From CAXRDE01 sp964342365 (GTDB lineage Bacteria > Cyanobacteriota > Sericytochromatia > UBA7694): a stretch of DNA of 9,922 nucleotides. Shown piece after piece: positions 1 through 7,027 of this stretch. Position 1 is the stretch's first letter; every line of letters starts with the position of its first letter. A program made the translations under genes and the position numbers. Where the stretch lies: positions 1 through 9,922 of the forward strand of contig CAYFGW010000194.1 in the NCBI GenBank assembly GCA_964342365.1. The letters run 5' to 3'. The notes beneath the pieces were generated by a model that made no database searches, had not been told where the DNA came from, and saw only the letters and a list, made by a program, of their open reading frames with translations.

Positions 1-1562
1 CCATCCGTTGGAGAAAAAGCCCGTATATGCCGTTCGGTGGTGACATAAATAGTGCCATTTGCGCCTACTGCAGGTGCACCTACGGGGGGATTGCCCAGAT
101 CGCTCTCTCTGAGTAAGCTGCCGTCGTTGGTATCAATGTGCAAGAGCTTGGAGTTGCTGCCGCTGTTGGTAAGTACATACAGGGTATTGCCATCAGCAGA
201 CAGCGCTCCCCCCGGTTGAATGGGGGTGTTCAGATCGCTCTGGCCGTTAGCAGGGTATTCCCATACCACGTTGCCCGTGCCGTCACCAGCCGGAAGAGGT
301 GTATTACAGGCCTGATCCGGGTAGCTCGCACGATTTTCCCGTAAAGCATAGATGCGATAACCGTTGGTGGTGCTGCGGGTACTAAAAATAGCCAGACTTT
401 CGTCATCACAAGAACAAGAGCAGTTTCTAAGCTTCTTCAGTACGGGTACAAAGGGGCTTTCATCTACGTTGTTGAAGGTATGCTGCCAGAGAACGCTGCC
501 GTCACTTTGCGACATGGCTTTGAAAACGCCCGTATCCGTATCGGGATCGCGATCCAGTAAAAAGAGTGCTGCCTGTTGCTGTGAACCCGTATTATTACAG
601 GTGCCCAGACTGAGAGCAGCAGTGTCAATATTGCCGAGGGTTTGTGTGGCAAACGCAGTGGAGAATTTTTTGGTGGAACTATTCCAGGTCAATCCAGCAA
701 GTTCTTCAGCTACTGTGCCCTGTCCACCACTGAGAGGCACATCTTTACTGGCGTTGAAGAAGATATTACCGTTGAAGGGGTTGATGGCAAACTGTTGATC
801 AATGCCCTTCAGGTCGCCACCGGCGATGCCTGAGAAACTGTCTAGCAGCTGTGGAGCAGGCAGAAAACTGTCGGGAGAAAGGTTCGTGCCTTCGGTTTCA
901 TTGAGGGTGGTGCCGTTGGCTTCAATCCGGAGCGCAATTTGTCGGGCGTCCAGAGCCACGGGTGTAGGGGGTGTCAGGTTATTCAGGCGAGAAAAGGTCA
1001 GCGTCTGGTTGTTGACCTGAGCGCCGGTCAGACCATTCACAAAGCTTTGCAGGCCGTTGATATCGAGAGCGGTATCTAGCAGTGTAGAATTTTGAGCGCG
1101 GAGGGCTTCGGCGATGGCACCGGCCAGATGGGTTTGTAAATTGAGGGGGATATCTCCGCCCACAATGGGCACGTGGAACAGGGTTTTAATTTCCAGAAAG
1201 GGCTCTGCAGTGGCGTTGCTGTAAAATCCAACGGTAGCCACCCAGTTATCGCCGTCGGGAACGTCTGCGGAAAGCGCAAAGCTATTTCCCTGGGCCTGTA
1301 CAAAACCGTCGTTGTCTGCACCGATGGCCTGAAGGGTCTGTTGGCCGTTGCTGATTTCTAATTTGGCCAGGGCAGCCTGTGCGGTTTGCTGGGTTCTAAA
1401 GGCTCCCGGCAACTCCACCTGAAAGGTGACACGCTGTGTAACCTGAGGCGTGGATTCGGTGGGTGAAGGTGGGGTGACCTGTTCTGGGGCGGACGTGGGC
1501 GAACTCACGCAGGCGCTGAGTCCCATGAGTGAAACCAGAACAAAATGAGAAAACTTAGACAT
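1..1562 (-). CDS. Lipoprotein with PQQ-like beta-propeller region (partial, 3' end outside window)
   Basis: An open frame of 520 codons runs without a stop from the ATG at 1562 off the left edge of the window. The N-terminus is a lipoprotein signal: a short basic/hydrophobic stretch, then lipobox LSAC with the acylated Cys at residue 18, then a Ser/Pro/Thr-rich linker to about residue 38. The next ~170 residues look like a beta-rich domain that I do not recognise. From about residue 230 onward there are repeated short motifs such as INPFNGNIFF, LSADGNTLYVLT, IDTNDGSLL and VGANGTIYVTT. These are typical blades of PQQ-like/pyrrolo-quinoline quinone propellers, used here probably as a binding scaffold rather than an enzyme. 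An odd cluster NCSCSCDD lies at residues 380-387. GGGAG sits 7 bases before the ATG and supports this start. The gene lies 108 bases downstream of the TPR-glycosyltransferase gene on the same strand and may be cotranscribed with it. Lipidation and export are well supported; the biological role is unknown. Confidence 0.85.
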   Translation of the reverse strand, partial: MSKFSHFVLVSLMGLSACVSSPTSAPEQVTPPSPTESTPQVTQRVTFQVELPGAFRTQQTAQAALAKLEISNGQQTLQAIGADNDGFVQAQGNSFALSADVPDGDNWVATVGFYSNATAEPFLEIKTLFHVPIVGGDIPLNLQTHLAGAIAEALRAQNSTLLDTALDINGLQSFVNGLTGAQVNNQTLTFSRLNNLTPPTPVALDARQIALRIEANGTTLNETEGTNLSPDSFLPAPQLLDSFSGIAGGDLKGIDQQFAINPFNGNIFFNASKDVPLSGGQGTVAEELAGLTWNSSTKKFSTAFATQTLGNIDTAALSLGTCNNTGSQQQAALFLLDRDPDTDTGVFKAMSQSDGSVLWQHTFNNVDESPFVPVLKKLRNCSCSCDDESLAIFSTRSTTNGYRIYALRENRASYPDQACNTPLPAGDGTGNVVWEYPANGQSDLNTPIQPGGALSADGNTLYVLTNSGSNSKLLHIDTNDGSLLRESDLGNPPVGAPAVGANGTIYVTTERHIRAFSPTD

Positions 1563-1670
1563 GATATACTCCCGCTTGAATAAAGCTGTTAAGGACAACT
1601 CCAGGTGTTGATGTTGTATGCAAAGTCTGAATGAACTGAAGTCAGTTAATTAGAAGTTAATACATCTGGG

Positions 1671-3326
1671 CTATTTATTAAAAGTAGATAACGCAGAAAT
1701 AACGTCATCAATGACCGGCTCCCACTGCTTATACGCGTGCTGGCGAAACAGTCGCGCACTGGGATACCAGGGGGTCGTGGATTTTTCAGGACCCCAGCGC
1801 CAGTCGGGGGCAAAGGGCAAAAGCACCCACACAGGGCAGTTGAGGGCACCGGCTAAGTTGGAGACGGAAGTATCCACCGAAATAATCAGATCAAGTCTTT
1901 GACAAACTGCTGCCGTTTCTGCGAAGTCAGTGAGGTGCTCAAAAAGAGACACGTAGTTAGGGAGGTTATCTGCCAGTGGCTCTGTCTCTGATGCGCCTTT
2001 TTGCAGTCCGTAAAAGGTGTATTCAGGGTAGGCTTTGACAATGCGTTTAAACCTGTCCCAGGGGATTGAACGTTTGTGTTGTGTAAAGCCTTCTCCGGAC
2101 TCCCACACCAGACCGATTCGGGGTGTGTCTACTGCCAATAACTCTTCAGAGAAGGGAGAGCAAGGGTAGCGATGGGCCAGATAATCTGGAGGAGGTAAGG
2201 TATGGGGCCGAATGTTTAATAACCGCAGTAAGCTCATCAGAGCCACCGCATAATCTAAAGTGCCAAGCTGACTTTCATCATCGTAAAACTTGAAGGGCCA
2301 GTAGGCATAAAGGCTTTTTAATTCAGGGCGGCTAAAGAAGCTGATGTGTGCTTCGGGATATTTTTCTTGCAAGGTGGGAATAAAGCGGCTAAACATGATA
2401 ATGTCTCCCATTCCCTGCTCTGACAGAACGAGAATATGCTTTCCGTTCAAATCCTGTCCTTCCCACGGAGTTACCGGGTAGCGGAAACTCTGGTAATTGA
2501 TTTCATCAAAACGCCACTCAATTTCTTCAAAGCCGTTTTCATAGTCTTCACACATTAGCAGAGCGTCCCCATAACCAATATGTGCCCGGGAACTATCGGG
2601 TGCCACAGCGACGGCTTGCTTCGCCGACTGCCTGGCGGCATCGTAGTGTCGTTGTTCGTAATGACTCAGGGTTAAATTGATCCAGGCCTCTTTGAGCTCC
2701 GGATTTTTTTCAAGGGCCTGGGCATAATATTTTTCTGCCTGACTGTGCAGTTCCTGACGGTTGTACACATTGCCCAGGTTGTAGATTGCCACTGCATCTT
2801 CAGGGTTATAGCGAAGATAAATCCTCAGGTATTTTTCGGCATTCTGTTCATTTTTCAGAACTCTGGCCCGTTCATAAAGGGTGTTCAAAGTGGTGTTGAG
2901 CGCCTGAGCTGCCTGAGCTAAATCCGGCTGCTTGTGGTGAATTTTAATAAAAATGTTCAGCGCTTCTTCAAGTCGTTCTTGCCTGAGAAGGCTTTTGCCA
3001 TAGTGTAGGGCGTATTGCAAATTGTCAGGGGCCTGCGCAAGCGCCTGGCGAAAGCATTGCTCTGCGAGTTTTTCCTGTTGGTGTTCACCATAGAGTGCGC
3101 CCAGATCGTTCCACACAAAATGCGGCAATCTTTTTTCTTTATGGAGCAACTTTCTGAGCAGGTCTAAAGCCGTTTTCCCCTGCCCCTGATCCCGATGCCA
3201 GAGGGCATAAAGGTGAATCAATTCAGGGGTGGCTCCCTGTTGAAAAGCCTGGTCAAACAGGGCTTTGCAGTTATCAATCTGGCCTGCGGCCAAACATTTA
3301 CGAATCTGTTCTATAGCATTTTGCAC
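1671..3326 (-). CDS. TPR protein with C-terminal GT9/OGT-like glycosyltransferase domain
   Basis: The protein has about 551 residues. Residues ~15-270 are helical TPR-type repeats, for example AIYNLGNVYNRQELHSQAEKYY and AWINLTLSHYEQRHYDAARQ. Residues ~295-545 match the glycosyltransferase-like domain common in bacterial TPR proteins annotated as GT9/heptosyltransferase- or O-GlcNAc transferase-like. Hallmarks are SEQGMGD (302-308), RIGLVWESG, KRSIPW, ISVDTSVSNLAGAL (from 482), LPFAPDWRW and WYPSARLFRQ (520-529). The likely role is transfer of a sugar to protein or surface glycan in the cytoplasm; donor and acceptor cannot be read from sequence. The start is uncertain: no ATG exists near the N-terminus. 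The frame extends to a TTG at 3362, but that TTG sits where a -35 box would lie. GTG at 3326 begins right before the first repeat helix and falls at the predicted transcription start, so I prefer it. Neither start has a Shine-Dalgarno. It is divergent from the cysteine-cluster gene and upstream of the lipoprotein gene. Confidence 0.88.
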   Translation of the reverse strand: MQNAIEQIRKCLAAGQIDNCKALFDQAFQQGATPELIHLYALWHRDQGQGKTALDLLRKLLHKEKRLPHFVWNDLGALYGEHQQEKLAEQCFRQALAQAPDNLQYALHYGKSLLRQERLEEALNIFIKIHHKQPDLAQAAQALNTTLNTLYERARVLKNEQNAEKYLRIYLRYNPEDAVAIYNLGNVYNRQELHSQAEKYYAQALEKNPELKEAWINLTLSHYEQRHYDAARQSAKQAVAVAPDSSRAHIGYGDALLMCEDYENGFEEIEWRFDEINYQSFRYPVTPWEGQDLNGKHILVLSEQGMGDIIMFSRFIPTLQEKYPEAHISFFSRPELKSLYAYWPFKFYDDESQLGTLDYAVALMSLLRLLNIRPHTLPPPDYLAHRYPCSPFSEELLAVDTPRIGLVWESGEGFTQHKRSIPWDRFKRIVKAYPEYTFYGLQKGASETEPLADNLPNYVSLFEHLTDFAETAAVCQRLDLIISVDTSVSNLAGALNCPVWVLLPFAPDWRWGPEKSTTPWYPSARLFRQHAYKQWEPVIDDVISALSTFNK

Positions 3327-3329
3327 AGA

Positions 3330-3342
3330 TGCTACAATAGCA
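3330..3342. promoter_or_regulatory. Symmetric extended -10 element, candidate bidirectional promoter
   Basis: The 13 bases TGCTACAATAGCA form an inverted repeat (TGCTA, three-base centre, TAGCA). Read on the plus strand they give an extended -10, TGC-TACAAT, with the hexamer at 3333-3338. Read on the minus strand they give TGC-TATTGT, hexamer 3339-3334. No good -35 is visible for the plus direction; the minus direction has TTGTGT at 3362-3357 with 17-base spacing. Start points expected 7-8 bases downstream fall almost exactly on the plus ATG (3347) and the minus GTG (3326), so both mRNAs could be leaderless. The pattern is seen directly; promoter activity is inferred. Confidence 0.55.
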
Positions 3343-3346
3343 GAGC

Positions 3347-4591
3347 ATGCAAGAAAACACAATACAGCTTCCCCATCTTGCGCTATTCAGGCGCTTAAAT
3401 GCGCATTTGCAACAGCATCCTGAACAGGGCGTACAACTGCGCTATGCGGATGAAGACGCTTTTGAATGCTCCACCTGTGCCCAGTGCTGTCGTTTTCCCT
3501 GGGCTGTATACATTGACCGTGCCTACTATGACAGGCAGTCCCAGCCCCTTGCTGAGATGATGCAACGCCCTGTAGAGGAACTCTTCAAACTGACACCTCC
3601 CGGACAACCGGCTCATGCACCTTACGCCATTTTACAAAAACAGCCGGATTCTGATCGCTGCATTTTTTTAGATGAGGACAATCTGTGCCGTATTCACAAA
3701 ACTCTGGGGCCTGAGGCCAAGCCCAGTACCTGTAATGAATACCCTCGCCTGACTTTGCAGAAATCCCGCGTGTATCGCTCTTCTTCTATGATGCAGAGCT
3801 GTTTTACCGTGGCACGTCAGGAACCGCAGGATTGGCCTATTCAATACGGCTTTTATCCGCTGGCCCCGCAAACGCCTCACCCCTTATTTCGTTTAACTGC
3901 CCGCGCGGCCATGGACAGGCACGCTTTTCTTCTGTGGATTGGCTCCGCGCTGGACGTGCTTATGAATGCCCGCAATATGACAGACACCTTTGCTCTACTT
4001 TTTGAGCTGGCACGCCGCTGGAGTTCCCAACGGTTGCCCGTACTGACATTAGAGCAGGCCGAAGCTTATACGGGCCAGCCTTTTCCCGCGGTCAAAGCGT
4101 TAGAGCTTGAAAAATACCGGCAACTTTTGCAGGGGCTGCGCGAACAGCTTCTGCCTCAGAGTCAGCTGAAGCCGTTTTTACACTGGCTGGAGGATTTTGC
4201 AGCGGGTGAGGATATGAGCGTGCGCTGGACTCCAGAGGAGCAGGCCCTGCTTTTGCGCTACCAGAAACAGTATTTTCAGCGTGCCTTTTTGATGCAGGCC
4301 TACGTGGAGGAAGGATTTGCCAACGTGCTGCAACAGCTGTATTTGTGGAGCAGTTTTGCGCTATTACAGCAATTGTTGACCCGCTTTTACGTTGAACAAG
4401 ATGCCTCTTCCCACCTGAAACTGGAACATCTGGCGCAGGCCACCAATGTCATGCACGCCCTGCTGGTGCAAAATCCCCGCAATATAGAACACTGGGGGAT
4501 TTCGCGCTGGCCTGACGAAATATGTTTTGTGAAAATTCACGAACTCGTGAGAGCCCTTAAAGGTACTCAGGCTCCAGACCCGAACAAATAG
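3347..4591 (+). CDS. CxxCxxCC cysteine-cluster protein (YkgJ/FliB-like)
   Basis: This 414-residue protein carries a putative metal-binding cysteine cluster in its first third: C41-x2-C44-x2-C47-C48, then C105, C114, C129 and C152. The context CIFLDEDNLCRIHKTLG followed by TCNEYPRL matches the family annotated as YkgJ or CxxCxxCC zinc/iron-chelating domain proteins. Some members, including the flagellin lysine methylase FliB, are of similar length (~400 residues) and carry a long helical C-terminal part, as here (residues ~190-410). No flagellar gene is nearby, so a methylase role is only a possibility. There is no signal peptide, so it is probably cytoplasmic. The start is constrained: an in-frame TAG at 3338-3340 leaves ATG 3347 as the first option. 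No Shine-Dalgarno precedes it, and the candidate -10 ends 8 bases upstream, which suggests a leaderless message. The 3' end overlaps the convergent ATPase gene by 35 bases. Family assignment is fairly firm; function is not. Confidence 0.82.
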   Translation: MQENTIQLPHLALFRRLNAHLQQHPEQGVQLRYADEDAFECSTCAQCCRFPWAVYIDRAYYDRQSQPLAEMMQRPVEELFKLTPPGQPAHAPYAILQKQPDSDRCIFLDEDNLCRIHKTLGPEAKPSTCNEYPRLTLQKSRVYRSSSMMQSCFTVARQEPQDWPIQYGFYPLAPQTPHPLFRLTARAAMDRHAFLLWIGSALDVLMNARNMTDTFALLFELARRWSSQRLPVLTLEQAEAYTGQPFPAVKALELEKYRQLLQGLREQLLPQSQLKPFLHWLEDFAAGEDMSVRWTPEEQALLLRYQKQYFQRAFLMQAYVEEGFANVLQQLYLWSSFALLQQLLTRFYVEQDASSHLKLEHLAQATNVMHALLVQNPRNIEHWGISRWPDEICFVKIHELVRALKGTQAPDPNK

Positions 4592-6527
4592 AGTAGATTT
4601 CTTCCGCTTCCCAGGGGGTTTGAGAGTCGTACTCGTTCACAAAGGCCACACGCTGTACCTCTTCAATAGACGTAACGCCTTCAATGCCCTTATACAAACC
4701 GTCCTCCGCCATGGATACCAGTTTGGCCTCCGTACGGGCTATGCCGCGAATGGTGGCCGCAGGCTTGCGCTCCAGAATGGCTTCCCGAATCGCTTCGTTA
4801 ATTTGCAGCACTTCGTGGATGGAGCTTTGATCTTTAAAGCCTCTCTGCTGACATTCGTTACAGCCCACGGGACGATTGTATTCGTAGGTAGCGGGATCCA
4901 CATCCACCAGACCGAGCATGTCAAACAGCTCTTTTTTGGGGGTGTGCGGGGCTTTACAGTGTTCGCATAATTTGCGCACGAGTCGTTGAGAGAGCACGGT
5001 GACGTTGCTAGAAGCGATTAAATAAGATTCCAGACCAATATTCATCAGGCGCAACAGGGCCCCCGTGGCGTCAAAAGCAGGATAGGTGGTTAGCACCTTA
5101 CATCCGGTCAAAGCGGCTTCTACCACGGCTTCCATGGTTTCGGCGTCCTTGATTTCTCCCACCACCAGAATGTCGGGATCTTGCTTGAGCATGGAACGAA
5201 TCATGTCGGCGTAGCTGATGCCCATCTCAGGAGACCAGGTGCCCTGAATGGTGCCGGGTACGGGGCGCTCAATGGGGTCTTCGGCGGTAATAATAGAGCG
5301 GTTTTGCTGATTGAGATAATTAATGGCAGCGTACAGCGTGGTGGTTTTACCCATATTGGCGGGACCTGTGACCATCACCAGGCCGCCGGGCTGTTGCAGA
5401 ATTTTTTGTACGCGAATCAGATTCAAGGGCGAAAAGCCGATGCGATCCAGATTCAGCAACAGTTCCTGATGCATGCTTTGTTTTTCGTTCAGCTGGACCA
5501 CAATATTTTCACCCCAGAGGCTGGGGTAGGTGGAAATCCGCAGTTCCACTTTACGACCCATGACGTCGCCAATGACTTTGCCTTCTTGCATGGCTTTCGA
5601 GTCCACGTCCAGGCGGCTGATTTGCTTGAGGCGCTGGATGAGAGCCGGGCCAAGCTTGCTGGGCAGGTCGGTTTTGTGGTGCAGCACGCCGTCAATCCGG
5701 TAACGGATGCGAATGTATTTTTCCTGGGGCTCAATATGAATGTCTGAAGCCCGGTCAGTGAGCGCATTTTTAAGTAAGAAGTTGGCCACTGCCGCAGAGT
5801 TATCGTTTTCACCCTGTTGAGGAGCGGTTTCGCCTTCTAAATTAACCTGGCTCAGATTGGGATCCATTTTGGCTTCTACAGAAGCGGAGCTGTTGTAAAA
5901 ATATTCAATGGTCTGGCGAATTTCGCTGGGGGGCGCAATGGCTGGAGAAATACGCAGTTGCAGCTGGCTTTGTAGCTCTGCGAGCAGTTCACGGTTGGCG
6001 GGGTCGGCCATGACCACCGTCAGCTGGTCGCCTTCCTGGTGCACCGGCAAAAATTGGTTGGAGCGCACAAACATTTCTGACATGCCGTCCATCAAACTGC
6101 GATCCATCAGCTCCAGAGAGGGAATGATGCGAGGGACGTCCAGCTGGACGCTCAGAGCGTCTACCAGTTGAGATTCCGTAATGATTTTTTGTTCAATCAG
6201 CAGTTCGCCAAAGCGCTTGCCGCTGTCTTTTTGCTGCCTCAGAATCAGTTCCACGTGTTTCTGGGTAATCATACCCATGTTCACCAACAGTTCGCCGATA
6301 TAAATGCGTTTGTCGTACTTTTTCAAGAACCGTTGCAGTTCATCTCGACTGATCAGGCCGAGATCAATACAAATTTGTCCAAAGGGCTTGTACTCTCCGT
6401 CAGGACTGAGTTTTTGATCTTGCTGCACGTTGAGGACTTTTTGGAGGGCGTCCATGGTGAGGTATCCCTCTTTGACCAGCAGTTCGCCGAGTTTGAAGGG
6501 TTGTCCGGTGGATTGATTGGTGGCCAT
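4557..6527 (-). CDS. GspE/PilB-family secretion or type IV pilus ATPase with tandem MshEN modules
   Basis: The 656-residue protein is a cytoplasmic AAA-like motor of the type II secretion/type IV pilus assembly family. Residues 12-71 and 76-128 are two MshEN-type modules built from LGELLV..G.(I/L)T.....L repeats; MshEN is a known c-di-GMP-binding fold. Residues ~130-212 complete the N1 region, a polar linker follows, and the N2/C ATPase core starts near 245 with RASDIHIEP. Core motifs are Walker A GPANMGKTTT (388-397), Asp box TAEDPIE (414-420), Walker B region DPDILVVGEIKD (450-461) and the zinc-binding pair CEHC (521-524) and CNEC (556-559). The usual His box TLHTNDA is replaced by TYPAFDA (481-487), and the usual Arg of the RxL strand is Gln345. 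The start is ATG 6527, chosen because AAAGGA lies 8 bases upstream; the frame continues to an ATG at 6623 but that extension has no ribosome site. No other pilus or Gsp gene is visible, so PilB versus GspE cannot be decided. Confidence 0.9.
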   Translation of the reverse strand: MATNQSTGQPFKLGELLVKEGYLTMDALQKVLNVQQDQKLSPDGEYKPFGQICIDLGLISRDELQRFLKKYDKRIYIGELLVNMGMITQKHVELILRQQKDSGKRFGELLIEQKIITESQLVDALSVQLDVPRIIPSLELMDRSLMDGMSEMFVRSNQFLPVHQEGDQLTVVMADPANRELLAELQSQLQLRISPAIAPPSEIRQTIEYFYNSSASVEAKMDPNLSQVNLEGETAPQQGENDNSAAVANFLLKNALTDRASDIHIEPQEKYIRIRYRIDGVLHHKTDLPSKLGPALIQRLKQISRLDVDSKAMQEGKVIGDVMGRKVELRISTYPSLWGENIVVQLNEKQSMHQELLLNLDRIGFSPLNLIRVQKILQQPGGLVMVTGPANMGKTTTLYAAINYLNQQNRSIITAEDPIERPVPGTIQGTWSPEMGISYADMIRSMLKQDPDILVVGEIKDAETMEAVVEAALTGCKVLTTYPAFDATGALLRLMNIGLESYLIASSNVTVLSQRLVRKLCEHCKAPHTPKKELFDMLGLVDVDPATYEYNRPVGCNECQQRGFKDQSSIHEVLQINEAIREAILERKPAATIRGIARTEAKLVSMAEDGLYKGIEGVTSIEEVQRVAFVNEYDSQTPWEAEEIYSICSGLEPEYL

Positions 6528-6535
6528 ATTAAGCA

Positions 6536-6541
6536 TCCTTT
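6536..6541 (-). promoter_or_regulatory. Shine-Dalgarno that sets the ATPase start
   Basis: AAAGGA on the minus strand ends 8 bases before ATG 6527. It lies too close to the alternative ATG at 6536-6534 to serve it, so it decides in favour of the start with protein sequence MATNQSTG. Confidence 0.75.
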
Positions 6542-6564
6542 GTTTGTGTTGGGGCAGTGCTTCA

Positions 6565-6573
6565 ATTTTAACA
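6565..6573 (-). promoter_or_regulatory. Extended -10 promoter candidate for the ATPase gene
   Basis: TGT-TAAAAT on the minus strand (hexamer 6570-6565) is a good extended -10. The -35 at 17-base spacing is CTGATG, a weak match. Transcription would begin near 6558, giving a leader of about 30 bases that includes the Shine-Dalgarno at 6541-6536. Confidence 0.5.
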
Positions 6574-6602
6574 GATTCTAGATAAAGCATCAGCGGGTGC
6601 AG

Positions 6603-6611
6603 TGCTATGAT
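6603..6611 (+). promoter_or_regulatory. Extended -10 promoter candidate for yraN
   Basis: TGC-TATGAT (hexamer 6606-6611) is a near-consensus extended -10 with no recognisable -35. The start point would be near 6618, about 34 bases before the yraN ATG. It lies in the 124-base divergent region shared with the ATPase gene. Confidence 0.45.
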
Positions 6612-6651
6612 GAGAGGGAACATTTTACGGTAAAAAGCGTCTTATAAAACT

Positions 6652-7008
6652 ATGAACCCAATACAAGAGCGGGGAAAATACGGAGAGTCAGTAGCTCTTC
6701 ATTATTTTCTGGAGAAAGGATATTCCCTTATTCAACAGAATTACCGTTCCCGCTGGGGCGAAATTGATCTGATTCTGAAAAGTTCAGAGCGCCCTGCGAC
6801 CCTGGTTTTTGTAGAAGTAAAATATCGGCAAAGCACCCGTTACGGAGCCGCTATTGAAAGCGTATCCCGTGCCAAGCAGCGTAAAATTATACGCACAGCA
6901 CAGGATTATTTGCTCAAACATGAGCACGAAGGACCCTGTCGCTTCGATATCATCGGGCTTCAGACGGAAAACCTTTGTCATATTGAAAATGCTTTTGAAT
7001 GTGAATAA
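6652..7008 (+). CDS. yraN: YraN family protein (UPF0102, PD-(D/E)XK nuclease-like fold)
   Basis: The 118-residue protein has the usual length and full motif set of the YraN/UPF0102 family. These are the N-terminal GESVALHYFLEKGYSLIQQNYR, then GEIDLI (Asp39) and VFVEVKYR (Glu55, Lys57). Together these form the nuclease-like D...ExK signature. The C-terminal CRFDIIGL is also typical. The family is nearly universal in bacteria and has the restriction-endonuclease-like fold; its precise cellular role is not settled, although a link to DNA uptake or repair is often suggested. No strong Shine-Dalgarno precedes the ATG, but it is the only start that keeps the conserved N-terminus. The next gene begins 19 bases after the stop, which suggests a two-gene operon. 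In many genomes yraN sits near rnhB or envelope genes; here its partner is an exported protein. Confidence 0.95.
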   Translation: MNPIQERGKYGESVALHYFLEKGYSLIQQNYRSRWGEIDLILKSSERPATLVFVEVKYRQSTRYGAAIESVSRAKQRKIIRTAQDYLLKHEHEGPCRFDIIGLQTENLCHIENAFECE

Positions 7009-7027
7009 AACAAAAGGAGCATCATAA

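Noticed and set aside
138..1361. Plus-strand open frames opposite the large lipoprotein (several of 60-144 codons)
   Set aside because: They lack ribosome sites and recognisable protein features, while the minus frame is open for 520 codons with a clear signal peptide and propeller repeats.
1634..1647. Small inverted repeat AACTGA-AG-TCAGTT between the glycosyltransferase and lipoprotein genes
   Set aside because: The stem is short and A/T-rich with almost no loop and no T run on the minus strand, so it is not a convincing terminator. A regulatory use cannot be excluded but nothing supports it.
3327..3362. TTG 3362 as the start of the TPR-glycosyltransferase (12 extra residues, MCFLACSAIVAS)
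   Set aside because: The segment lies across the candidate promoter and the TTG fits a -35 box. The LACS part could suggest a lipobox, but there is no n-region with basic residues and no adequate hydrophobic core, so a lipoprotein signal is not credible.
5181..5747. 188-codon plus-strand open frame opposite the ATPase core
   Set aside because: It is a shadow of the conserved ATPase coding sequence; its protein shows no family pattern and there is no start signal.
6528..6623. N-terminal extension of 32 residues for the ATPase, starting at ATG 6623
   Set aside because: It has no ribosome site, runs through the candidate promoters of the divergent region, and precedes a start with a well-placed AAAGGA. 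The extra residues add nothing that matches the family.
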